Source: Pontederia crassipes
Taxonomy: Eukaryota; Streptophyta; Magnoliopsida; Commelinales; Pontederiaceae
DNA length: 64,000 nt
NCBI GenBank assembly: GCA_030549335.1
Contig: CM060193.1
Location: 64,643,646 to 64,707,645, forward strand
Reading direction: 5' to 3'
Shown here: one piece after another, positions 1-12,304 of the stretch
Layout of the letters: each line of letters begins with the position of its first letter
Numbering within the stretch: position 1 is the first letter of the stretch
Translations under genes and position numbers: made by a program
The notes under the pieces: model-generated
What the model was told of the DNA's origin: nothing
The model's input: only the letters and a program-made list of their open reading frames with translations
Databases searched by the model: none

Positions 1-531
1 AGGGGAAAGCAGGAAAAAAAAAAAGAGGGGGAAGGTAAATTAACCTCCTCAACACCCAAAAAAGACGGATTTGAGATGGAATTTGGGCGCGCAAACAACA
101 GAACAAAACACGACTAATGGGCTTTCCATGATGAGCCCAATATCATCGTAAACGAGCCCAAAGCGGGCCACAGTTGAGAAGTTGGCTTGCAGTTCTTAGA
201 AGGCCCAATGCGATTTAGGTGTAAGCAACAAGATAATTTCTTTTTTTTATTAGAAAGAGAAGGTTCATGTAAAAAAATAAATAAATGAACACATAAGATA
301 TATTAGTGTAAATTAAACAGTTCATGCCATGTTCCCTAAGATACTTAAATTGACCTTGAAGTATCTCCGGAAGCTTAATGTTTTTGCAACAATATACCAG
401 TACACATCAAGGGTTTATTGTTTCATTTTTTCATTTTTTTTTAAACCTCACAATGGTACGTATTTTTTTACAGATTTTAAAATATCTATGAAGCAAGATG
501 CTTCACATGAACTATGTCAAACACTTATACA

Positions 532-534
<3 letters not shown>
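1..534. other. Intergenic, no recognisable feature
   Basis: No convincing coding region, RNA gene or repeat end was seen here. It is a mixed-composition left edge followed by AT-rich sequence. Confidence 0.5.

Positions 535-574
<40 letters not shown>
535..574. repeat. (TA)n microsatellite
   Basis: About 20 uninterrupted TA dinucleotides. The solo LTR starting at 574 sits at its right edge. Confidence 0.95.
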
Positions 575-578
<4 letters not shown>

Positions 579-912
579 ATGTGTCTTGAATTATGTACCT
601 TCTACCCAAATTTCTGAAAGAAAAAAATGAGAAAAAGGAAAAATGAGAATATGTGACGGAAGCGGAGGCCTTGGTTTTTATATGATGTACTCTTTTTTTG
701 GACCTTTATATATGAGGGTTAGGATTTTATATGATGTACTTTTTTTTTTGCTCATGGTGAAATTCTTCTGACGGCGGCCCCCTTTGCTCGTGGATATTTC
801 TCTCTTATTCACATTGATCAAGAAGGTTTTACAACGTTAAATCTCTGTGTTCATCTTCTCTTTCTTTCGTTGTTTTCATTGTTCATCGATCCTCGATGTT
901 TTATCACCAACA
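574..912 (+). mobile_element. Solo LTR, probably Ty1/copia type
   Basis: The 339-bp stretch begins TGTTGATGTG and ends ATCACCAACA, the TG...CA ends of an LTR. It is flanked by ATATA at 569-573 and 913-917, which fits a 5-bp target duplication, although the left copy lies in a TA repeat and could match by chance. The CT/TTC-rich tail after 'cccctttgctcgtgg' is the look of plant copia LTR 3' ends. A 51-bp spaced direct repeat (about 674-699 and 725-750) lies inside. No internal region follows, so it is a fossil solo LTR. Confidence 0.6.
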
Positions 913-3900
913 ATATAGAAGCATATATTATGTATAGTTTTATTCTGTCAATCATCATATTAGAATTTTTGTACGAGAGAAATCATACAACAAATAATGA
1001 ATCGAGAATTTAAAGCGACGCAAAATTTTATTACATAAAAAGTAGAAGGATTTATAATAATTCATATTCCTATAAAGTTTATATAGACACTCCTTTTACA
1101 AATAATAATAATTATAGACCGATTAGGAGTCTGCATTAATCTCTACAAAATATTATACCGCTCTCGTGACAAGAAAAAATAAATCAATTTCAAATCAAAA
1201 ATAGAATTCATTAATGTTTTGACGAGGACGTCTTTTATTTCGAAGTATTTTGAGGACTAGATGAATTTTCAAGATATTAAAACTTTGCTTTCAAAATACA
1301 TGTGATATGGGTTTTGATGGAGAGAGACTCAAACTCCATACTCCATGTAGGCCACACATCAACATGATGATCATGCACGGCGTTGCTTATTCTCTTTATA
1401 TATTGTGAATTTGATTATTTGCTCAAACATGTAGGCTTACCAAACGGCTAAAACAAATCTAAAACTTAGTTGTCGGATCATAATTCCATCACATATATAT
1501 GTATATGATCAATCCCTTATCGTACTTGATCCTAGAACCAACAACAACGTCCTTACTCAATTATTTCAAATCATGTGCAAGTTTTCAACATCTGTCTACT
1601 TATATGACAAAGTTGCAGGCTTAACTAAAACTAAATAATGTATAGCACTTTTCTTTTGGTCTTCCCAATTATTGTCCATGCATCTTAAAACTGGCTTTCA
1701 TTAGATATATTTAACAAATACACATGACCTTTTGTTTGGCATGTGCCCGTAGCACAGTGTGATTCGTGTTGGCTCAAAAATGTCACTTAGCATGGTCAGC
1801 CCTTGTGCTTAATTAATTTAGTGGCGTGCACATGTTTGTTATAACGAATACAAGTACGTAATCTAACCACCATACTAATTAGAATAATCTCTATATAGAG
1901 TCCAAATTACGACATGCATCTTTTATATACTTTTGCTTGGCTCACAAGGACAAGATGTACTGAATTCCTAATTAATTTCGACTTAATAAAGCGACATCGG
2001 ATCATGAAAAGTAACCAATAGAGAAATCGTTCTATGAAAAAACTAATATTCAAGCACTATATATGTAATACTTAGTTCATAAAACTTCGAAGCATGCAGA
2101 TATAAAAGTTATCTGAAAAAAAATGCATTCATCTTCTAAATCCTGAACTGCATTAATCAACATGCGTCCATCTTCCATACGAAAAATATATGATTGACTG
2201 TAATTGTCTATATATGTTGATAACGCCTTGAATTTGGTATCAGTTATAATCCTGTTTGAATCTCTATGTTATTCAGGCATTTTAGCAATAGGGACACTAA
2301 GCCGTCCATTCCCTATCGAGACTCGCTATTTCGATTTTAAGTTTTCTGTTTTCTATTTTATATTAGAGTTTCCTATATAAACTTTTTGGCAGCTAGATTA
2401 TTTTATATCATTGTAATTATTAATATTTCATAATAGAGAGCGACGCCAATCAAGGATGTGGCTTAATTTAAAATAACTTTCGTAAATCTTATGTGTTCTT
2501 TTGTATTCATGCGATCTTTATTTTTTTTTCATAACAATATATTTATGCATATATGGTCCTTTTCTTAGATCCAACAAAGGAGCATGGAAGCCATTTGATT
2601 TTTACAGCAGCTTGGGAATTAAGTTTTGCAATTTGCAGACGACCATGTCATCATTGTCTAGTACCTACCAATGCAGGGGTAAATAAATGTGTAATCGAAT
2701 TACTACTGCATTGCATTGAATATTTCAGGGAGCAAGTTGTAGGTGTTTGTCTCATAAATAATCATCATCTTTGCAGCTTTTTTGTATGCATCTTAATTAA
2801 ACTCCCACAGTATTCTTCGCCTGCAAATAATGGCATTAGGTCTATGCACCGTCTTTGGCGTTTGGATAAGTGATCCCCTAACATGTATGTTTAGGCATCC
2901 AATGAGATGAGGAGGCCGAGCTCGTCAAATTAATGCATGCAAAGTACGAAGGACAAAGAGGGCAGTACTGCTTTTTAAATTGTGTCCTTGAGGCAACACA
3001 CAGTTGCTGGAACTTTTATGATCCATACAATCCATGAAGGCTGTTTACTTTTCAGATTACTTGATCCACATTGTTTGACATATCTTTAGCTGTTGAACCA
3101 GCGGTGCCCCAAACTTGAGAGAGAGAGAGAGAGAGGCCTATATATGCTCATTGTTTGCATGTCATCGGTTCTTAGAAAAAACTATTCCGAAATTATAAGA
3201 TCTGTAGCGACGACAATTAGATACAGTAGCTATCTGTTAAAAATGGGGCTATTAAAGGCAATTAAAGTTAGCTAATTGAAAGCTCCAATTACCGTGCAGT
3301 TACACTTATTTGTGCTTCAGAAGTGGTTGGATCAGGTCATCAATTCTCTCTCATGGTTATAACATGTAAGAGTTATTTTCTTCAACATATTTTTTCTTTA
3401 AAATTGAAATATCTTTTTAATTATAGTTTTTGTTAACATCTAACCCTAAATTATAATTGTTTATCCTTTAGTTTCTAAACTTAGTCAAATTGGATGTTTG
3501 TTTGCTTTTATTATCTTCTATCCAAAATCCTTAATAACAATACAAATATCAGTATCACAAGAAATAATTCTGAACAGAAATAGTGACCATGTGACATAAG
3601 ATTAATTGTAATGTTCTTAAATGCAGGGAAAGCAGTAGAGTAAGTCCATTTGCATAGGATGCCAACCTCTCTGGACTTTACTCCTGTCATTAATACTTGA
3701 AGACGTTTGTTTAAATTTTGTTACAGATGCATGACAAGTTGGATACTACATGTAACTTAAACCTTTGCATCTAATTTAATGGAGCATAATTTTTTTCAGT
3801 AAGGGTTCCTGATTCCACCATATTAAGGGGGAGTTTTCTCATGACTTTCAAAAAATTGCACATATATGGTTCTTGATCATAAATGCATGCAGTGGAAACT

Positions 3901-4071
3901 GACTAAGCAAAAGCTCAAGAGTGCACTCTTCCATTTTCTGCTTCAAGCAATTACATATCTTTCTGGCCCAGTTTCCATCCCTTTCCTACCTTTCATTTAC
4001 TTTCTTCTCAATCAATAGACAATTCAAGAATCGAACGAAGAGAAATGGTAGGGCTAAATGCAACTCCTAAT
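913..4071. other. Intergenic, AT-rich, nothing recognised
   Basis: About 3.1 kb without a supportable gene. The only simple feature is a short GA run at about 3117-3134. Short open frames here lack family resemblance and codon bias. Confidence 0.5.
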
Positions 4072-4086
4072 AAATATGATATGACT

Positions 4087-4240
4087 TGACTCGCTACGTT
4101 CTGATTCGACGGATGCTAGTAGCCCTGAAATCGCTCAGGAGAATGTCATTCCATGTTTTCTTTCAGGTTCCGACTTAGTAATCAGGTGCTAATAACTTTG
4201 GACAACGGAAGCCTCCCGTAGACCCGGGCCCGCATTAAAA
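4087..4240 (+). mobile_element. Short retroposon (SINE-like) with target duplication
   Basis: A 154-bp insertion ending in a short A-rich tail is flanked by identical 15-bp copies of aaatatgatatgact at 4072-4086 and 4241-4255. Such a duplication plus a terminal A run is the mark of LINE-mediated retroposition. No clear tRNA-type A and B boxes were seen, so it may be a SINE of unknown family or a retrocopy of another small RNA. Confidence 0.55.
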
Positions 4241-4255
4241 AAATATGATATGACT

Positions 4256-4927
4256 CGATCTATTAGCTGGTAAAAGGGTGAATTGTTGAGTTCAGGATCA
4301 AACAGGAGGTGGAGCGTTTTACCCCTACATAATATACTAAGTCTAGTAGCAATACATTTTTCATTCTTCCAAGATTTTGAGCCAAGATTTTGAAATCAAA
4401 CCCAACTGCTTATAATACTATGTCCTCGGGTAGGATGTTCCAACCATGAAATTAATGAGGGTGATGACTAAGATATACATGGCCATCCCTGGAACGCCCA
4501 GCAGCCCAGCTCCAGAATGTATACTTTTGAGAAACTTAAAAAGTTCTTTAATTAACAGGTTTATTGCACGGAAACCTAAATTGCTAGAGATATAAATTAC
4601 ATGACCTTGTTAATATATAAATGGTTAAATACGTACCATTCAAGTGTCCATGCCCCTACATGCAGTTAATGCACACATGAAACGACCCCGGCACCCTTCT
4701 TCCCCTTTCCCCCATCCATCATCCACTCTTTTAAAAGAAAATACAAGAGCAAACCCTAAAACATATTATACATAATTTATATGCACGCAGGGGCACACGC
4801 ACATACGCACCTTTGCATTAACGCCACACCTAAAAGGCACGCACACCTCTCTCTCTATCTTTGTTTCTCTCTCCCTCTCCCTCTCCGTTTCCATCCACTT
4901 CTTCTTCTTCTTCTTGGAAATATAGAG
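4256..4927 (+). promoter_or_regulatory. Upstream region and CT-rich 5' leader of OFP-A
   Basis: The stretch leads into the OVATE gene. A TATA-like ATATAAATG lies near 4615, and the last 85 bases before the start codon are strongly CT-rich (4841-4915), typical of plant 5' leaders. The reading frame stays open through this leader back to an ATG at 4781, but the family-like protein start is at 4928. The transcription start cannot be fixed from sequence. Confidence 0.35.
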
Positions 4928-5680
4928 ATGGGCAAGAAAAAGCTTGGACTGAGCTCTCTCCTGTTCAAGTTTAGGAATACGCCAGCAAAGGCTTCCCCTT
5001 ACTCGACGTACTCGACTTCCTCGTGGCCGTGGCCGTCGTGCGGGCACCCGAAGACCAACTCTTTCCGCGACGCCGGCGCGGGCACCATCTACAAGACCGT
5101 GAACTCGGTCTACTTCGATTCGGCCGACTCCTGCTTGACCCGCTGGTCGTCGGAGGAGGAGGAGCAGGACAGCTTCTCCACCGTGTCGGAGGAGTACTGC
5201 TCGACGGCAGTCGGGGAGCCACCGTCGGTGGAGACGACGGTGATGCGCGGGCTGCGCTCCAACAGGCTCTTCTTCAAGCCCGGGGACACGAGCTCGATAT
5301 TAGAGGAGGCCAGGAAGGGCAGCAGCCGCGCGCCCGCCGCCGGAGCCGCCACCGGACGGGAGTTCTTCAGGGAGAGCGTCGCGCTGGCCATGGACTCCGA
5401 GGACCCGTACCGCGATTTCCTGACATCCATGGAAGAGATGGTGACCGCCCACGGGATCAAGGACTGGGAGAAGCTCGAGGAGCTGCTGCTGTGGTACCTG
5501 AGGGTCAATGGCAAGAAGACCCACGGCTTCATAATTGGAGCCTTCGTGGACTTGCTCATCGGCATTGCAACTTCTCCTACCCCTCCTTCCTCCTCCTCCA
5601 TTAACACCACCAACACCACCACGTCCTCCTCCTCTTCCTCTTCTAATATCTCTTTCGAGATTGAAGAAATTATACATTAG
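4928..5680 (+). CDS. OVATE family protein (OFP-A), OFP12-18-like group
   Basis: Single-exon gene of 250 residues. OVATE family proteins are plant transcriptional repressors that bind KNOX/BELL TALE homeodomain proteins and TRM proteins, and they affect organ shape, cell division plane and secondary growth. The start MGKKKLGLSS is family-like. The middle carries the group signature TVNSVYFDSADSCLTRWSSE (about 57-76) and a VMRGLRSNRLFFKPGDTSSI segment (about 105-124). The OVATE domain spans about residues 150-212, with DPYRDFLTSMEEM and the helix DWEKLEELLLWYLRVN. The tail is a Ser/Thr run followed by an acidic end. The ATG at 4928 is preferred over the in-frame ATG at 4781, because the added 49 residues are translated CT-rich leader. 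Codons are GC-rich, unlike the surroundings. A possible poly(A) signal AATAAA lies at 5943-5948. It converges on OFP-B. Family assignment is firm; the subgroup is inference. Confidence 0.93.
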   Translation: MGKKKLGLSSLLFKFRNTPAKASPYSTYSTSSWPWPSCGHPKTNSFRDAGAGTIYKTVNSVYFDSADSCLTRWSSEEEEQDSFSTVSEEYCSTAVGEPPSVETTVMRGLRSNRLFFKPGDTSSILEEARKGSSRAPAAGAATGREFFRESVALAMDSEDPYRDFLTSMEEMVTAHGIKDWEKLEELLLWYLRVNGKKTHGFIIGAFVDLLIGIATSPTPPSSSSINTTNTTTSSSSSSSNISFEIEEIIH

Positions 5681-7261
5681 AGAAATTAGATGTCTCAATT
5701 TAGAGACAATTTCTTTGTTTCTTCTTTTTCTTCTTCACTTTTTTGATAAGTAAGCCCTTTGTTAATTACAGCGTATAGTATTAATATGAACACTAATCCT
5801 TTTCCATCTCCTTAATATTGGTCTAGATGCATGGCCATGCAATGCCCTTGTACTGAAAAAGATAGTTTATTTGCATGGTGTCATGAGACTCATGACAGGA
5901 TTGTACGTATATGTCTCAGACTTGTAGCATTGTTGCAGTTGGAATAAAAAATAAAAAATTTCGGTGGGAAGTTGGAAAAATTATTTGAATGCTGTGAATC
6001 GAAAGTAAATGTTATCATGAACCTTACGATGATTAATGACGAATGGAAGACCACCAACACGAGTCGTCGTCGTTGATGTAAAGAAAAATTTATATTCTAG
6101 TTGCATGGAGCTACAGCTGTGTGCGTACGTATTAGTTGGAGAATTAATAATACGTATTAGTTGGAATGGGTCGATACAGAGAGAGACTGCTTCTAGGATC
6201 ACGTAATAGTGGCCACAAGTTGCCCACGCTACTGTTTCCATCATAAATCTCAGTCACCAACTTTTCCAGGTGCAAAACCAGGAAGGCTCAATTTAACTAA
6301 TGAAAGAAGGATTAATTATGTTTCAAATTGAGAAGTTAATTCAACATTAATTAATTACAAAACACAAGTTTTGGAATCGGAATCCTTATAACATGTAGCT
6401 AAATTAACAATATATATATCAAAGATCAATGAGACCAACAGTACTTAAAGGAGCAATCAACGTCTTGGTCTTCATGTACCGAAACTCAGATCGTACATTG
6501 GCCACGCACAAACTTCAAGGCGTTTAGTAAAGTAATGCATGGAACAGAAGGATTGGGGTGGAATGGTAAATTGTTTCCTCTCATTTAAGTAAGGTCTCAA
6601 TTTGAGTCCGGATGAATGTAAAAAATATTAGGAGTCTGTCATTATTAAGTACGTAATACGGGATGATCATACCGAATTAGTTGAGTTCAATGTGGGTCGA
6701 TCTTTAATTTATGAATAATGCGTATAATTATTAGCGTCGCACGAGTTGGATCGGTAGCACCACTTTTTGAATATCGAAGATTGACAAAAAAAAATGTAAT
6801 GCATGGAACAATATATATTCGAGGCATTTGTTGCAAACCAAGAACTTGACACGAATTGCTTTTATCATGTTTCTGTTCCCAGCTTTTTTCTCTTTTTCCC
6901 GCATGTAAAGTTAAGAAATGCAAAGTTTGGAGATATTTTATTATCAGTACGTACGATTTGGTAAAAGTGGTGCTGAACTCTTTTTCAAGTTACAATGGAT
7001 GAATGGAACAATTTCTTTACTAGGCAAAAATGTTCGAGACGAAGCAAACAAAGAAAAAGTATAGGGTTTTATATGATGGTCTCGTTGCTGTTTGTGTTTG
7101 CCCTTTTTCTAATCCTGCACTTGCAACGTATGGAGACAAAGCAATAAATGACTGATCGATCGGCTCGGGAAATGTAACAGGATTGAATCAACGGCCAGTA
7201 ATGGCCGCATTTAACCCTAAGCTCCGACCCTTATCCAAAGTGATTCCAAGCCTACCCACTA

Positions 7262-7264
<3 letters not shown>
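5681..7264. other. Downstream of OFP-A, nothing recognised
   Basis: 3' flank with no supportable gene. A weak match to the repeat seen at about 34,530-34,680 lies near 6640-6790 (shared 'gaattagttg(g/a)gttcaatg' and a following 'gcataagttgg'-like piece), so a small dispersed repeat copy may be present. Confidence 0.4.

Positions 7265-7330
<66 letters not shown>
7265..7330. repeat. (TC)33 microsatellite
   Basis: An uninterrupted TC run of 66 bases. Long TC/GA runs recur four times in the window. Confidence 0.97.
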
Positions 7331-7334
<4 letters not shown>

Positions 7335-8211
7335 ATTCCAAGTGTGAGAAGCTTCTAAAACCAGCTTTGTGAATCGTGTTAGGTTTTTTGTTAGATGCCG
7401 GGGTAGGCATTTTTTTTTCCATTACAACTATTATTTATAGGTAGATTTCATCATAATTTATTAAGAATTTTATTTAATTTTATCCATGTCTATTTATATT
7501 TATCGACGTTAGAGGGGCTGCATGGAAAAATATTAGCACCACTAACACGTCGATCGAGTTAATCAAAGCACAGCGAATGAATTGTTGTCTGTGTATGTGT
7601 GTGCATGATAGTGTTAAAATATATAAGTAGCCATTGATGTAGGCCATTAAGAGGTCCAAATGGCATGTTGCTTCATTTTTTTTTTAACCTACATTTATAT
7701 ACAAAGCACGAGAGCAACGTTTGCTCGCACTCATCACTCTTATCGAAAAGCTCGGAATTGTTGATGTTAATTAGCGTTTAATGCAATCAAAATCAAAAGA
7801 CTAGGGACATGCAAATTGTTGTTAACAATGCCTGACATTTTTGGGTATCATGATGCCTTAAATTAAAATTCCATGGGATTGCATGCACGCAGTGGGTCTC
7901 TGCCTCTGCATGCCTGCTTGAGCATTAACATTGCCAAAAATTTAATGATGCTAGTCATTGCCTCGGGCAAAGTTTCATATCTGTCATTAATGTGCTAGTT
8001 AATTAAGATTCGACCATTATTATGTTCTACGTGTACTCTCTCATTGATGTGTTAGTTCACGGAGATTTATATTGTCCTTAGCTATCAATAAGATATGTCA
8101 GCTTTACAAACAGTTGATTGACGAGTTGAATGAGCTTGAATTGAAATCTCAAAAGTTTCGACTTTTATGTTTCATGGATATTAAAGTTTATACCAAAAAG
8201 TAAGACTTATT
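7331..8211. other. Intergenic, nothing recognised
   Basis: No gene, RNA or repeat end could be supported. Confidence 0.5.
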
Positions 8212-8911
8212 AGCTGCGTTGGTTTGGGAACATTTCGCTGAATATCGCGAAATATTTTCAAACATCTTAAGTGACGCGTGAGTTTGACGAGAACATTTTA
8301 CGAAATGTTCTCGTCAAATGTTCTTGTCTTCGGCAAAGAACATTTTTTTTTCAACTGTCCCATCGCATTTTGACTTTTTAATTTCATTTATTTTTTTAAT
8401 TGTTTTATAATGTATGTATATATAATATAGAATAAATTAATACATTATTATAACATAATTTAGGGATATTATAACATAATTTATTAAATATTATGAATTA
8501 AAAATTATAAAATAATTAGCTCTAATAATTAATAAATATTTTATTAATTAAACTATTCAATTATTTTTTAAAAAAATTGTATTATATTTAGATTTTAAAA
8601 TATAGGTAAATTATAATATTAATAATATTTAATCAAAATAAATAAAAATAATATTAATAATATAACGATTTACGTAAATTATAATATCAATAACATATTC
8701 TTATTTACTATAATTTTATACCTCAAAAATAATAAATTATACTTAGTTCTTCTTTTTTTATCCAAACACTCACTAAAATTTATCCATCACATCAACTTTT
8801 TAAATCTTCATCATTACACTTTTCATCCAAACACTAACTCAAACTTTTCTATCAAATCAATTAGTTCTCGAGAACTAATGTTCTACTAATGTTCCCGTAC
8901 CAAACGCAGCT
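8212..8911. mobile_element. MITE, AGCTGCGTT(T)GG inverted ends
   Basis: A 700-bp element with imperfect terminal inverted repeats: AGCTGCGTTGGTTTGGGAAC at the left, and at the right the complement of AGCTGCGTTTGGTACGGGAAC. The core is very AT-rich and has no coding capacity. A 16-bp perfect hairpin with a 4-base loop lies at 8283-8318. The right third matches, in the opposite orientation, the element starting at 57,483, so both belong to one family. The target duplication could not be fixed by eye, so the superfamily is open. Confidence 0.65.
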
Positions 8912-8983
8912 GTTAAATTTCTGAATCCACATGGATGCATAATCGAATCGAATGGAAGATTCGTCGATCGAGGCCACAGGTAC

Positions 8984-9389
8984 ACGTGAAATGGTTTTTT
9001 ATCTAAAAATAATTACTCGTTATTTTTTAGTTAATTTTTAGCGAGTCGGTTATTCAGATGATTTTTTAAACTCCTATTTTAGTAAAATTAGTTTTTAAGA
9101 AATATATAAAAAAATAATATTAATATGAACATATTTAATTTTATAACTAAATATAGGATATTCTATTAGAACTATTATATTAGAGTTTATGATAGGAACA
9201 TATTAAACTATATAAAAAATATTATACTAATCATAATAATTACTTATAAAGTAATTATATAAATAAAATTTAATAAACAAAAATGAGTTTCACAAGCCTT
9301 TTTCTTAAATCATCTATTTGATTCTCTAATTTTTTTTATTTTTTGAATTCAATCTAAATTTTTCTATCACTAGATTTTTCTTACACCCA
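8984..9389. mobile_element. MITE-like insertion with 10-bp target duplication
   Basis: The 406-bp AT-rich block is flanked by identical ccacaggtac at 8974-8983 and 9390-9399. Its interior resembles the block at about 16,905-17,482, sharing 'cctattttagtaaaat' and 'attaaactatata'-type segments, which points to a dispersed family. Terminal inverted repeats are weak. A duplication of 9-10 bp would fit a Mutator-like origin. Confidence 0.55.
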
Positions 9390-9399
9390 CCACAGGTAC

Positions 9400-9677
9400 C
9401 GAAGGAAGATGGCGACTATTTTGGGTGCTGGAAAATATGATGTAGTATCCAAACTCTTAACTCTCCATTTTTTTCAAAAAAAAAAGTGAGATCCATGTAT
9501 TATACATTTTCATTTAGGAATGCGTAAGACTTAAATATAGAATTATGAAACTCAACTAATTTGTTGTAATCTATTGTAACCTCTCATTCTTAATTTCTTT
9601 TTAATCAACGAATGCAAATTAATTAAGATCAATTTCCCGATAGACCTAACTGAGACATCTTGCAATGACAATTAACG
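9400..9677. other. Intergenic, nothing recognised
   Basis: A short stretch between the MITE and the LTR element. No feature was supported. Confidence 0.5.
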
Positions 9678-9682
9678 TACTA

Positions 9683-10014
9683 CGTTAAGAAATGAGCTCT
9701 GGGATGCCTCGTCGAACACTCGCCGAAAATGTAGAAGAAGGAAAAGAAATTGGGGGAAGAAAAGCAGAAGAAATAAATTTCTATCCAAAGGGTAAAGTAC
9801 ACTACTATGACACATCGTAATCAACTCACACTATAGAGATCTATTTATACTAAAATATAACTGATATAAGGAAAGTGAAAATGATACACGTAACATAGAC
9901 AACGTTACAAACTTCATCTCTGCAACTCATCGTCAGTGTCTTCTACCTTCAACTCGACGACGTGCTGCTGCCAGAGATGAAGCCGATGGCTATGACGATG
10001 TGATATCTCCAACA
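9683..10014 (-). repeat. 3' LTR of the non-autonomous element
   Basis: 332-bp copy, unbroken. On the minus strand it starts TGTTGGAGAT directly after the polypurine tract. It is the reference for the split copy at 12,074-14,894. Confidence 0.85.
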
Positions 10015-12304
10015 GCCCCCCCCTCAAGTTGATGCCGGGAAGAGAGGTGGACGATGGCAACTTCAAGATTCAGCTCGTCATGGTCAAGACTTCAAGACTG
10101 CGAAGAAGAGGACACAACCGCTGAAAAATGCCAAGAATCATTTTATCAAACACATCAACTGTAGGCTGGAGAAGCAACCAAACCAAGCCAGCTCTCGGGA
10201 AGCAGGGAATACCAAGTACATCATCAGAATGAAACATAAAAGACATTAATTCCTTCCTCCATGAGTCCTCGCTAAACAAACTGAAAACCATCACTGTGCC
10301 CTCGGAGATGCATGCCATCACTGTGATAGCAGAACATACTGCAGCACAACAACTACAGAGCAAACCTTCGAGGCACCGGACAACCTTTGCTATATATTCG
10401 CCCCCTCAAGCTGAATATCCATCTTGAGAAGATCTTCCGCGGTAGATCATCGAACTTCTATAAATGATTTTGGAGACAAAAAATGTGAAGTCACTTATCA
10501 ACCATACAGAGAGCTAAGGGGCATTTCATTAGCTATACTGGTCGCAGGAAATCCACATATGCAGGATCTCAACTAGTCAATCCTTTGACAACAAACTTGC
10601 ACACATCTCATATAGCTTCTGAGCAACATCCAGTGCAACCTCCTCTCGGCTTACACATCTTAGTATGATATCAGGGATCTCATCTACAATAACTTGGATT
10701 TCTGCATCACTAGCATCTTTAGCAATTAACATTTCCAACCTTTGTTCCCCAACACATTTTCAGTACTAAACAACGAATCGAACAGAACAAAGAATTCTAC
10801 AACTACTGGATAAAAAAATTGAGAAAGGATCTGAAAGAACTAAGACAATGAAGGACTAAGACGAACAAAATAAGAAACAACTATGACTCGGACAGAGAAG
10901 AACTTGAAGAAGGGAGTAACATATCAGAATTTAGAGATAAAGACTCCCGACCTCGGTGTACCAGAGAACATAAAACTTCAACATGCTCAAAGACGCACGC
11001 AGACAACCGACAGTGCGTCAGGAGACAGAAATAAGAAATTGGATTTGCAAACAAAGATCGCCAAAGCAAAGAAAGACTTATTTGGCGATCAATGTAGTGC
11101 CATTGATTTGCAAACGAAGATCATTGAATCGAAGAACGACTTGTTCGGCGACCAACGTAGCGCCATTGGAGAAAATTGAAATTGCAAATGAAAATTGCCA
11201 TATCGATTTTATCGACAAAAATCATAGCTCCATGGAAGAAGCAAAGTTGCAAACGACGGTTGCCGAATCACAGAATTATTGGGAACAATCGTAGCGCCAA
11301 AGAATCATCGAACGAAGAAATCAAGGGTATCGAAGGATGATCGGAGGAAAAACTTCTCCCATCCTCATCTCAAAGAATGAATACAGACATTAGAGAACGA
11401 ATACGAACATCGGACATCAGAGAAGGATAATCAGAGGAAAAAACTTCTCAAAATGCCAATAAGAGCCAAGGGATACGTCGAAGGATCAAAACACTCGAGG
11501 AGATTAAGAGACGAGGTACGAAGCAGGAATGAAGAACATGATGCAATCAGCAATAAAAAGAGATCGGAGATTCAATCACTCAAAGAAGATGAAAAAGAAC
11601 AAAGAACATGATAAAAATGATGAAGAAACTTGTCGATCTTTTAGTGAGCAGATCTTGATGTCGGAGAGATGCGTCCGATCATGAGCGGCTTCGATCTAGC
11701 TCCGATCTTGAAGTGCATGGGCTCATGGGCGCCATCTATGATGGCGAAGCTTCAACAGGCATGGAACGATGCGAAAGTGATCGGCGACGAGCTCCCGATA
11801 GCTGACGGCAATGAGCGGCGACGGACAAGGAGCTCACGCGGATCGAGAGGAACTTGGCTATGATATCATGTTAAATTTGATGTGCTAACTAGTTTTTCCA
11901 AAAGTTTAAGCCGTTAGGAAGAGCAACATCATTAATTTTATATTTTTAACAGTCCCTTTTACGTGTTGGCTACTGACCCAGCCCACCACGTGGATAACAC
12001 AAGGAGGAAAATATTTTTTTAATAAGAGATTGATTAACGAGCTTTGAACTCAGAACCTCTAGCTCTGATACCATGTTAAGAAATGAACACTGAGATGTCT
12101 CGTCGAACACTCGCCGGAAATGTAGAAGAAGGAAAAGAAATTGGGGGAAGAAAAGAAGAAGAAAGTTCTATTCAAAGGGTAAAGTTCACTACTATGCCAC
12201 ATCGAAATCAACTCACACTATAGAGATCTATTTATACTAAAATATAACCGATATAAGGAAAGTGAAAACGATACACGTAACATAGACAAACATTACAAAC
12301 TTTA

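Noticed and set aside
4766-5753. Several antisense and frame-shifted open frames over OFP-A, and likewise 19,765-20,531 over OFP-B
   Set aside because: GC-rich coding DNA leaves alternate frames open; only the OVATE frames show family motifs.
10883-11294. Plus-strand frames of about 100 codons
   Set aside because: They lie inside the non-autonomous LTR element, antisense to it, and arise from a 63-bp tandem repeat.
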